A program made the translations under genes and the position numbers. A stretch of 64,000 nucleotides of DNA from Eudorina sp. 2006-703-Eu-15 (Eukaryota; Chlorophyta; Chlorophyceae; Chlamydomonadales; Volvocaceae): assembly GCA_003117195.1 (NCBI GenBank), contig BDSI01000003.1, positions 1,478,491-1,542,490 of the forward strand, written 5' to 3'. Of this stretch, positions 12,504-22,176 are shown piece after piece (the stretch's first letter is position 1; each line of letters starts with the position of its first letter). The notes under the pieces are model-generated. The model was not told the origin of the DNA. It searched no databases and worked only from the letters and a program-made list of their open reading frames with translations.

Positions 12504-15500
12504 CGGCATTGCTCCACGTGCTACCGTGCCGATTACTGACTTGACACCTGCCCCGCCGTTGCCCCTTCGGCCCTCCATCCGGTATCGAGCGAGGCGGCGC
12601 GGCGCTGTCCGACGTCAGCCCAGGCCGAGGACGCGACGGCATGAGGGAGCCGGACAGTGCCGACAGCAACGTTCAAGTCGTAAGGGTGGTGTCAGCGGGT
12701 TTGCGGCATGCATGTACGGTTCCGGTCATGGCCAGCGGCTCCGTGGGTGGATGGTCTTGCCTGTCTTCTCGCCGTTCAACCATGCCATTGTCGAGGATCT
12801 TGTGCTCTGCTGCGTGCTTTGACCATCTGGATTCCGTACAGCCTCGTACAGTCCTGCCGATGTCCCTTCCGCGACCCGATAATACCCCAACATACATTTA
12901 CGTCCCTCCCTCCCTCCCGCCTCCCTCCCTCCCCTCCCCGCATCGCCACCCTGCAGGTCTATGTCGCACCTGCTCATCCACCATGCGCCTTAGCTGGGAA
13001 CAACGCGCGGCACGGGCCTCAAGGCGAGCGACTTAACCGGTGGGTGATGCAAGGCGCCGCGCGTCCTCAACTGTCTTGATATGTGCAGTCGTATTCGCGT
13101 TCACACCCCCGAGTCAAACGGCAAACCGCCGACAGCAGCAACCGCTACAGCCAAACTACAGCAAACCTAACCGCGCAGCTACAGCTAAAGACAGGACAGC
13201 CAGCAAACGTATTCCGCAACATCTTAGGGCGTATATCCGTCGGGGTGTGTGTTTGTGTGTGTGTGTGTGTGTATGCGGCATTGCTCCACGTGCTACCGTG
13301 CCGATTACTGACTTGACACCTGCCCCGCCGTTGCCCCTTCGGCCCTCCATCCGGTATCGAGCGAGGCGGCGCGGCGCTGTCCGACGTCAGCCCAGGCCGA
13401 GGACGCGACGGCATGAGGGAGCCGGACAGTGCCGACAGCAACGTTCAAGTCGTAAGGGTGGTGTCAGCGGGTTTGCGGCATGCATGTACGGTTCCGGTCA
13501 TGGCCAGCGGCTCCGTGGGTGGATGGTCTTGCCTGTCTTCTCGCCGTTCAACCATGCCATTGTCGAGGATCTTGTGCTCTGCTGCGTGCTTTGACCATCT
13601 GGATTCCGTACAGCCTCGTACAGTCCTGCCGATGTCCCTTCCGCGACCCGATAATACCCCAACATACATTTACGTCCCTCCCTCCCTCCCGCCTCCCTCC
13701 CTCCCCTCCCCGCATCGCCACCCTGCAGGTCTATGTCGCACCTGCTCATCCACCATGCGCCTTAGCTGGGAACAACGCGCGGCACGGGCCTCAAGGCGAG
13801 CGACTTAACCGGTGGGTGATGCAAGGCGCCGCGCGTCCTCAACTGTCTTGATATGTGCAGTCGTATTCGCGTTCACACCCCGAGTCAAACGGCAAACCGC
13901 CGACAGCAGCAACCGCTACAGCCAAACTACAGCAAACCTAACCGCGCAGCTACAGCTAAAGACAGGACAGCCAGCAAACGTATTCCGCAACATCTTAGGG
14001 CGTATATCCGTCGGGGTGTGTGTTTGTGTGTGTGTGTGTGTGTATGCGGCATTGCTCCACGTGCTACCGTGCCGATTACTGACTTGACACCTGCCCCGCC
14101 GTTGCCCCTTCGGCCCTCCATCCGGTATCGAGCGAGGCGGCGCGGCGCTGTCCGACGTCAGCCCAGGCCGAGGACGCGACGGCATGAGGGAGCCGGACAG
14201 TGCCGACAGCAACGTTCAAGTCGTAAGGGTGGTGTCAGCGGGTTTGCGGCATGCATGTACGGTTCCGGTCATGGCCAGCGGCTTCGTGGGTGGATGGTCT
14301 TGCCTGTCTTCTCGCCGTTCAACCATGCCATTGTCGAGGATCTTGTGCTCTGCTGCGTGCTTTGACCATCTGGATTCCGTACAGCCTCGTACAGTCCCGC
14401 CGATGTCCCTTCCGCGACCCGATAATACCCCCACATACATTTACGTCCCTCCCTCCCTCCCGCCTCCCTCCCTCCCCTCCCCGCATCGCCACCCTGCAGG
14501 TCTATGTCGCACCTGCTCATCCACCATGCGCCTTAGCTGGGAACAACGCGCGGCACGGGCCTCAAGGCGAGCGACTTAACCGGTGGGTGATGCAAGGCGC
14601 CGCGCGTCCTCAACTGTCTTGATATGTGCAGTCGTATTCGCGTTCACACCCCCGAGTCAAACGGCAAACCGCCGACAGCAGCAACCGCTACAGCCAAACT
14701 ACAGCAAACCTAACCGCGCAGCTACAGCTAAAGACAGGACAGCCAGCAAACGTATTCCGCAACATCTTAGGGCGTATATCCGTCGGGGTGTGTGTTTGTG
14801 TGTGTGTGTGTGTGTGTGTATGCGGCATTGCTCCACGTGCTACCGTGCCGATTACTGACTTGACACCTGCCCCGCCGTTGCCCCTTCGGCCCTCCATCCG
14901 GTATCGAGCGAGGCGGCGCGGCGCTGTCCGACGTCAGCCCAGGCCGAGGACGCGACGGCATGAGGGAGCCGGACAGTGCCGACAGCAACGTTCAAGTCGT
15001 AAGGGTGGTGTCAGCGGGTTTGCGGCATGCATGTACGGTTCCGGTCATGGCCAGCGGCTCCGTGGGTGGATGGTCTTGCCTGTCTTCTCGCCGTTCAACC
15101 ATGCCATTGTCGAGGATCTTGTGCTCTGCTGCGTGCTTTGACCATCTGGATTCCGTACAGCCTCGTACAGTCCCGCCGATGTCCCTTCCGCGACCCGATA
15201 ATACCCCCACATACATTTACGTCCCTCCCTCCCTCCCGCCTCCCTCCCTCCCCTCCCCGCATCGCCACCCTGCAGGTCTATGTCGCACCTGCTCATCCAC
15301 CATGCGCCTTAGCTGGGAACAACGCGCGGCACGGGCCTCAAGGCGAGCGACTTAACCGGTGGGTGATGCAAGGCGCCGCGCGTCCTCAACTGTCTTGATA
15401 TGTGCAGTCGTATTCGCGTTCACACCCCCGAGTCAAACGGCAAACCGCCGACAGCAGCAACCGCTACAGCCAAACTACAGCAAACCTAACCGCGCAGCTA

Positions 15501-17187
15501 CAGCTAAAGACAGGACAGCCAGCAAACGTATTCCGCAACATCTTAGGGCGTATATCCGTCGGGGTGTGTGTTTGTGTGTGTGTGTGTGTATGCGGCATTG
15601 CTCCACGTGCTACCGTGCCGATTACTGACTTGACACCTGCCCCGCCGTTGCCCCTTCGGCCCTCCATCCGGTATCGAGCGAGGCGGCGCGGCGCTGTCCG
15701 ACGTCAGCCCAGGCCGAGGACGCGACGGCATGAGGGAGCCGGACAGTGCCGACAGCAACGTTCAAGTCGTAAGGGTGGTGTCAGCGGGTTTGCGGCATGC
15801 ATGTACGGTTCCGGTCATGGCCAGCGGCTCCGTGGGTGGATGGTCTTGCCTGTCTTCTCGCCGTTCAACCATGCCATTGTCGAGGATCTTGTGCTCTGCT
15901 GCGTGCTTTGACCATCTGGATTCCGTACAGCCTCGTACAGTCCCGCCGATGTCCCTTCCGCGACCCGATAATACCCCCACATACATTTACGTCCCTCCCT
16001 CCCTCCCGCCTCCCTCCCTCCCCTCCCCGCATCGCCACCCTGCAGGTCTATGTCGCACCTGCTCATCCACCATGCGCCTTAGCTGGGAACAACGCGCGGC
16101 ACGGGCCTCAAGGCGAGCGACTTAACCGGTGGGTGATGCAAGGCGCCGCGCGTCCTCAACTGTCTTGATATGTGCAGTCGTATTCGCGTTCACACCCCCG
16201 AGTCAAACGGCAAACCGCCGACAGCAGCAACCGCTACAGCCAAACTACAGCAAACCTAACCGCGCAGCTACAGCTAAAGACAGGACAGCCAGCAAACGTA
16301 TTCCGCAACATCTTAGGGCGTATATCCGTCGGGGTGTGTGTTTGTGTGTGTGTGTGTGTGTGTATGCGGCATTGCTCCACGTGCTACCGTGCCGATTACT
16401 GACTTGACACCTGCCCCGCCGTTGCCCCTTCGGCCCTCCATCCGGTATCGAGCGAGGCGGCGCGGCGCTGTCCGACGTCAGCCCAGGCCGAGGACGCGAC
16501 GGCATGAGGGAGCCGGACAGTGCCGACAGCAACGTTCAAGTCGTAAGGGTGGTGTCAGCGGGTTTGCGGCATGCATGTACGGTTCCGGTCATGGCCAGCG
16601 GCTCCGTGGGTGGATGGTCTTGCCTGTCTTCTCGCCGTTCAACCATGCCATTGTCGAGGATCTTGTGCTCTGCTGCGTGCTTTGACCATCTGGATTCCGT
16701 ACAGCCTCGTACAGTCCCGCCGATGTCCCTTCCGCGACCCGATAATACCCCCACATACATTTACGTCCCTCCCTCCCTCCCGCCTCCCTCCCTCCCCTCC
16801 CCGCATCGCCACCCTGCAGGTCTATGTCGCACCTGCTCATCCACCATGCGCCTTAGCTGGGAACAACGCGCGGCACGGGCCTCAAGGCGAGCGACTTAAC
16901 CGGTGGGTGATGCAAGGCGCCGCGCGTCCTCAACTGTCTTGATATGTGCAGTCGTATTCGCGTTCACACCCCCGAGTCAAACGGCAAACCGCCGACAGCA
17001 GCAACCGCTACAGCCAAACTACAGCAAACCTAACCGCGCAGCTACAGCTAAAGACAGGACAGCCAGCAAACGTATTCCGCAACATCTTAGGGCGTATATC
17101 CGTCGGGGTGTGTGTTTGTGTGTGTGTGTGTATGCGGCATTGCTCCACGCGCTACCGTGCCGATTACTGACTTGACACCTGCCCCGC
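9591..17187. repeat. Satellite array, ten head-to-tail units of about 776 bp
   Basis: Units start at 9591, 10367, 11143, 11919, 12697, 13469, 14240, 15016, 15786 and 16560. The last is cut at 17187, where similarity stops. Periods range from 770 to 778 bp, almost entirely through the number of GT dinucleotides in an internal tract; one unit also lacks a C in its CCCCC run near 13880. Each unit has a CCCT-rich pyrimidine tract, the GT tract and otherwise mixed sequence. Copies are nearly identical. Open frames of 131, 123 and 171 codons recur, but the frame crossing the GT tract changes with GT number, so I regard the unit as non-coding. Confidence 0.97.
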
Positions 17188-18081
17188 CTATGGGCATTCA
17201 ATTTTGGGTTCAGGGCTCTTGTCGCAAGCACTTCCATTGGCATAACAGCTGTCGCGGCCGGCCAGCGGGCCGCTGCAGCCCGGATTCTGACTGGACACGT
17301 CTGCGTCGAGTGCGGAGCAGTTGCCGGTGCCGGTTTCACTAGCAGTGGCTGCCGCAGCAGCGGTGGCGGCAGCTGCTGCCCGAGGGTACAAGACTGGCCT
17401 CCGTGCCCGCGGCAGATAGCGCGAATGGCCTCTGTGCCCGGGGTTCTATGTTTCGGAAACGCAGAGCCCAAGCTTGGGTTGGTATGCGCAGTCGTTGTAG
17501 AGGAGCAGTCGTATCATCGCGCACGCTGACGTCGCCTCGCACATTCTCGTTGTTGCGTCGCAGACCTGTGCAACTGAACGTTCATCTGCGCTAGCCACCG
17601 CAACGTTTGGCGCAGCCGCAGGTAGACTCCCACAGCGCCCAGGCGTCGGCGTCGGCCTGGCGTTGCAACTGTGGTGACGGCCAGTGGCGCAGCAGGCCCT
17701 GTCGGCCTATCTGGCCGTTTCACAGGCCGAAGCTGCCGCCGGCATCTCCACGGCGCCTAGCCGCCGCCGATCCGTGACCTCTCCGGCGCCTTTCCTGTCT
17801 GGCGCCACTGCCTTGCGTCCTCCACATTCAAGCAGGCACCGGCGGGCATCTCGCGGATTCGGTCGCGGTCTGCGGCCCTTGGGTCCGGCGGTACGAATGC
17901 GGGCGCTTGGGCTGCCGGTTTTCTGCATCAGGCGGCAAATCCCGTTTGGACGGACCTGTCCACCCACCTGGCCCCGCTGATGAGGAGCTGCTGGACACGT
18001 AGTGTAGCTGTTAGAGCCCGCCGAGGCCAGGGGAGGCTTGGGGGGTGGGGGTGGAGGTTATTAAAGCTGGGGTGCAGGAGG
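17188..18081. other. Spacer right of the satellite, no supported gene
   Basis: Unique sequence after the satellite breaks off. The plus-strand frame 17684-17980 (98 codons) has a tolerable composition but no motif, and its exon edges cannot be matched to neighbours. From about 18010 the sequence becomes a G-rich imperfect repeat that resumes after the MITE. Confidence 0.35.
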
Positions 18082-18499
18082 CCTATGAGCAGGGTGGCTA
18101 TCTTATTTTTGGGAGTATCTACGCCCAGAGATACACCTGGCTTCGAAACGCTGAAAGTATCTGTCTATGGGGAGATATTTCCAACTGGAAACGGCCCGAA
18201 GTATCTACAGAGGGCATCGGACAGGGCGCAACATTGATGGAGAACTTCCACGAACCGAACCCTTGAAGTGCAACACCTAGCCATAGTTGACTGCAGACGG
18301 CGAGAACTGACCCCGGGTGGGAGATATCGAGGACCCCATCACTCGTCCGAGTATATGTCAACGGGAAGATATCATGTCCGACACGAGGGGTCAAAGTATC
18401 TTAAACTCCATGTTTTGGCAGGCCAAAAGTATCTAAAATTTCAGAAGTTTTTCGGCCGAATAGATATTTATATCTTAAGATAGCCACCCTGCCTATGAG
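18082..18499. mobile_element. hAT-like MITE, 402 bp, with 16-bp perfect TIRs and 8-bp TSD
   Basis: The element spans 18090-18491. Its ends are perfect inverted repeats, CAGGGTGGCTATCTTA at 18090-18105 and the reverse complement at 18476-18491. It is flanked by the direct repeat CCTATGAG at 18082-18089 and 18492-18499. An 8-bp target duplication with TIRs starting CAGGG is the signature of the hAT superfamily. The interior has no coding capacity for a transposase. It carries AGTATCT five times in the same orientation (18114, 18156, 18200, 18395, 18428) plus related AGATAC/AGATAT boxes, which may be transposase-binding subterminal repeats (inference). The perfect TIRs and TSD point to a recent insertion. 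Confidence 0.92.
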
Positions 18500-18720
18500 T
18501 GGCCGGCTGGGGCGGCTGAGGGAGGAAGGCTATGCGTGGCACGGTTTGGGCAGGCTGGGGTGGAGGAGGCATACGCGTGACCGTGTTAGGGCGGCTGGGG
18601 AGGAGGCTTATGCGTGGCCGGGGTGGGGCGGGCTGGGGAGGAGGCTTATGTGTGCCGGGTTGGGGCGGACTGGGGAGGAGGCTTGTCGTGGCCGGTCTGG
18701 GGCGGACTGGGGAGAGGGGG
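18500..18720. repeat. Imperfect G-rich minisatellite, units of roughly 45 bp
   Basis: About five degenerate units of the form GGGGCGGCTGGGGAGGAGGC followed by TTATGCGTGGCC. Similar sequence (gaggcttggggggtggggg, aggaggcctatgag) lies left of the MITE, so the transposon appears to have inserted inside this minisatellite. Confidence 0.7.
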
Positions 18721-18933
18721 CAACCCTCCGATTAACGCTCCAGAAACGGTGCTCTGAACACTTGCGGGAGGGGAAGGGCATCATCTTAGTCCGCGTTAGT
18801 GCTACCCCGCGTGGTTGTGATTGTGAACTGCTTGTCGAAGCTCGCTTGATTGGCGCGCGTCTGTTTCCTCCGCCCTGCGCCCTGACGAGGCAGGGCCCCT
18901 GCCACCCCCGCCTTCCCCCTTCCCTCTTTTCAG

Positions 18934-18989
18934 ACCTGGCCAACGTCAAGGCAGCCGCCGGGTCCATCTGCCTCGCCGACGTGGCAACG
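18934..18989 (+). pseudogene. Possible orphan exon
   Basis: A pyrimidine-rich run ending in TTTTCAG precedes 18934, and GTGTGT follows 18989. In between, one frame reads DLANVKAAAGSICLADVA, which looks like real protein rather than GC noise. No neighbouring exon in a compatible phase was found, so this may be a fragment of a duplicated gene. Weak evidence. Confidence 0.2.
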
Positions 18990-20570
18990 GTGTGTCTGGA
19001 GTCACTGACCAAGCCTGGAGAGAAGGACATCCCCCCTTGCAGCTGTCCGCGCGCGCGGCATTTTGCTAGGCGACATTTTGGTAGGACATGTGTCAGAGCT
19101 GTGGACTGGTAGGCTGAATGGGCTTTAGTGCTCAACCGGTGGTTTTCACCACCACGGAAAGCGTGGACTAGACGGGAAACCAATGGTGCAGCGCTATCAT
19201 CGGCGGCGCCGCACGAGGAGAAGAAGGAGGATGAAGAGTCGGGACCGGTTCATGGCGCATGCCGCTTCGCGACACTGGGGACCACGTGGTGTGCTCGTCC
19301 TGCGCTTGTATGTAGGACTCGGCGCTACGGCGCTCAGCACTTGCCGTATCGATGGGGCCCGCAAAGGACCTGCAGGACGAGCCATCCAGACTGAGGATGG
19401 TTCGCTTCTTCCGCGGGGGGCAGATTGGTGTATAAGCAGCGGGTGGGTGCGGGCGCTTGGTCCCGAGTGGAAGGTGGTTGCCGACGGAGGGGCGTGCATA
19501 TGTGCTGGTGCGAGATCACTTCGTAGGTGGGCTGCTGTTACCGCACCCGCGGCACCGCGCCCGCGCCGCTACGTGTTGTATCGGCGCGGCCTGAGTGACA
19601 GGAATAGGTACAGAGTACCTACTGTCAAGGTTCAAGATCCAGGCAGTCTGCAAAGCGCGTGCGCCACTGTCCGGTCACGCGGCAGTTACAGTTGGGAGTT
19701 GTCGAGTTCAAGCAGTCCATTCCCGCTCGACTTTCTTGAACGATCCCGCACAACATTCTTTACATTTTAGGTCCAACACTTCAGATTCTTTATGGTCAGA
19801 CGCGGAAGGATGAATGAGTATCTGTCTTAGGAGCCCCGCACTCTGCAATTTCTTACCCTTGATGCAATATGTTTCTGTCGCTTATCTTTTTTTCCGGCAA
19901 CCTCTTGTAGACGCTGGCGGAGGCTCACACAACCGCTGGCGTCTTTTGCTTATGTTCTGGACGGCGTACTTTTAAAAATTGGTAGTCACACCGTCTATAC
20001 CATGTTTTCATTCTATTATGGAGTGCTTCCTCTGGAAAGTGGCGGCCAGCACAACCGTAGCATGCTTGAAACAGGTCGACCCAGCGAACTCGCCTATAAT
20101 TTCCAGACTCTCTGATGTGCACCTTTCGCACTCTTCTCGTCTCGCCCGTCGTCCGTATCAGCTGACAGCCTTCCATGGCGGCTTGTCGCCTCCTGCCCAA
20201 CCTTCGGACCTCGGGAGGGCGTCATGGAGCCCCCCCCCCACCCGCACATGTTGCAGGGGAACCACAGCTGACAATTGGAATCAGCATTAATTGCTAGACT
20301 TCAGAGACTGATAGGGCAGCGAGCAGAGGTTGCAGTTGCGCATCACGCCGGGTTGCCCCTCTATCTTGTTGTGCAATGCCGTGAAGCGAACGAGCAGAAC
20401 ACACTATGTTTCTAGCGCAAGGCAGTAGGAGGTTCGCCGTGACGACCCGGAGGCCCGAGGTAGGCGCACCCGCAGGCTGGACCATCCCTCGAACTTCCGT
20501 GCGTCCCGTTTCCAGTGTTATCCAGCAAACACTGGGCGAGCTGATCTTATCGCTGATCCGCATGCTGCGC
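18990..20570. other. Intergenic, no gene seen
   Basis: No convincing exons or family motifs on either strand. It forms the left flank of the retrotransposon region. Confidence 0.4.
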
Positions 20571-20691
20571 TTTGAGAGTGCGTTTAGACGTTTAGACGTT
20601 TAGAGTGCGTTTCGACGTTTAGACGTTTAGAGAGCGTTTAGACGTTTAGAGTGCGTTTAGACGTTTAGGGTGCGTTTAGACTTTGAGTCGA
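20571..20691. repeat. GTTTAGAC / GTTTAGAGTGC short tandem array (left flank of retroelement)
   Basis: About ten closely spaced GTTTAGAC, GTTTAGAGTGC and GTTTAGGGTGC words. The last part (20663-20681) reads GTTTAGGGTGCGTTTAGAC. A shorter version in the same orientation lies beyond the other end of the DIRS-like element at 24755-24784. It may be part of the element's terminal repeat or its insertion target. Confidence 0.7.
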
Positions 20692-20933
20692 GTTCGCCAT
20701 GCAATCAGACGCAAACCAATTCACACCATTACCGAAACAACTGAAAACCCCACGTCACAGTTTCCCAGGAAGGGAAGTGCAAATAAGGAAAGGGGGAAAA
20801 ACTGCCGGGCACTCGCCCGGGCTCGCCACGGGCGCTGTCCCGCACCACACTAACACAAGGCGAGCACCTGCACACGCGCGTAGGCCGCCGCACCGGCGAT
20901 GTCCTAAGCGCATACACCCCCCTCACCAAGTCT

Positions 20934-22169
20934 TCACATCTTCACTACTGCCCGGCGCACCGCCACCGACTTCTTCATGTATAGCTGCACGGCCTCCGAC
21001 TTCCATCTCCCGTGCTCCTTGATAGCCTCCGTACTGACCCCGGCATTGGCCGCTGCCGTCGCCCCGCCTCGCCGCAAACTGTGGGCCGAGAGGGCGGTGA
21101 GGTCGACCGAGAGATCCGGCACCGCCTGCTGCAGCTCCTTGACCAGGAGGCGCAGCCTGTTAGTGAAACCCGCCCGGTCCCAGGCCACGAGGCGCGCCCC
21201 TCGCACCTTCCGGGTGAACAGCGGGGCTTCGTTGCCCTGCTCCCCGACGAACCCCAGATGCCTGCGCACGATCTTCCCGATAGGCACACCACTAGCGGTC
21301 CGCTCCGCTAGGCAAATAAAGGCCCCGGCGCCCTGCTGGTCCGTCTTGCTTCGGGCCACTTGCACCCCGATGCCCCCACCCGCAAGCTCCTGGACGCTAC
21401 CCACGGTCAGCGCTGCGAGCTCGCTCCGCCGCAACATCCCAAAGAAGCCCACCACGAGCCAGCAGGCATCCTGCGTGAATTCCGCCTCCCGGCCCGGCAC
21501 CTCGTTCCCCCGCTGCCGGAGCCAGCCCACCAGCAACTGCAACAGCGCCAGGGGCAACGGCGCCTTTTGCTGTGGGTGCGTCGCTCTGCCCTCCACGGCG
21601 GCCCTCCGTAGTGCCTGCCCCAGCACACGCCTCAGGACTGCGTCCCGGCTAACGAACAGCTCCGGCGCCACACCCTTAAACCTCTGCCAATCGGCCAGCG
21701 CGCTGATGGTCCCCTCCACCGTTGAGGGCGCCAGTTTACCCACCGCGTCCGCCACAAACAGCCGCACCCGCTCCACGTTCAGATTCACGCCTGGCCCCCG
21801 GGGCAGTGCCTCATCCTCCGGCACCCCCAGCGACTCCAAACAAAACCGGGTGAAGCGCCTGCGGGCTGACTCGTATGTCGCGGCCGAGCTCTCAGCCACA
21901 GCGCTACTGGCGAGCGAGACGAGGCGACCCGCGATGTCGCAGGCCCCAGCCGTCACCGCCGACCGTGTGACGCCTGCTGCCCGAAGTACGCAGGCCGGGC
22001 ACCGAAACCAGCCCCCCGGGTAGGCCCCCGGGCTTAAATCGAGGCATCGGCGGTGAGCCGCCGCCAGACAGCCCTCACAGCGGACGTCCGTAGCTCGGCA
22101 ACGCCGGCCGCAGCCCACACACGTGCCGGGCCCACCCTCGCCAGATCCTGTCGCAACTGGGCGGGGCAT
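20934..22169 (-). CDS. DIRS-like retrotransposon tyrosine recombinase with N-terminal PHD finger
   Basis: A 411-codon intact frame, ATG at 22169. Residues about 17-62 form a Cys4-His-Cys3 PHD-type zinc finger (CVGC, CEGC, H, C, CPAC with PHD spacing). The rest is a phage-integrase-like core-binding and catalytic domain. The catalytic residues are recognisable in order: Arg in GMLRRSELAAL, His-x-x-Arg in HSLRRGG, the HGRWKS box, and the nucleophile Tyr in VQLYMKKS. In DIRS-type elements this enzyme integrates a circular DNA intermediate by strand exchange rather than by a DDE integrase. The start codon is only 7 nt after the stop of the upstream RT frame, consistent with coupled reinitiation or one polycistronic transcript. 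The PHD finger could direct the enzyme to modified histones (inference). The frame is unbroken, so recent activity is possible. Confidence 0.88.
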   Translation of the reverse strand: MPRPVATGSGEGGPGTCVGCGRRCRATDVRCEGCLAAAHRRCLDLSPGAYPGGWFRCPACVLRAAGVTRSAVTAGACDIAGRLVSLASSAVAESSAATYESARRRFTRFCLESLGVPEDEALPRGPGVNLNVERVRLFVADAVGKLAPSTVEGTISALADWQRFKGVAPELFVSRDAVLRRVLGQALRRAAVEGRATHPQQKAPLPLALLQLLVGWLRQRGNEVPGREAEFTQDACWLVVGFFGMLRRSELAALTVGSVQELAGGGIGVQVARSKTDQQGAGAFICLAERTASGVPIGKIVRRHLGFVGEQGNEAPLFTRKVRGARLVAWDRAGFTNRLRLLVKELQQAVPDLSVDLTALSAHSLRRGGATAAANAGVSTEAIKEHGRWKSEAVQLYMKKSVAVRRAVVKM

Positions 22170-22176
22170 GGCATCG

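Noticed and set aside
9602..17100. A tenfold amplified gene family (recurring frames of 131, 123 and 171 codons)
   Set aside because: The frames overlap on both strands, and the longest changes identity whenever the GT tract changes length (units 4-6, 9 and 10). No motif or codon conservation distinct from DNA identity was seen.
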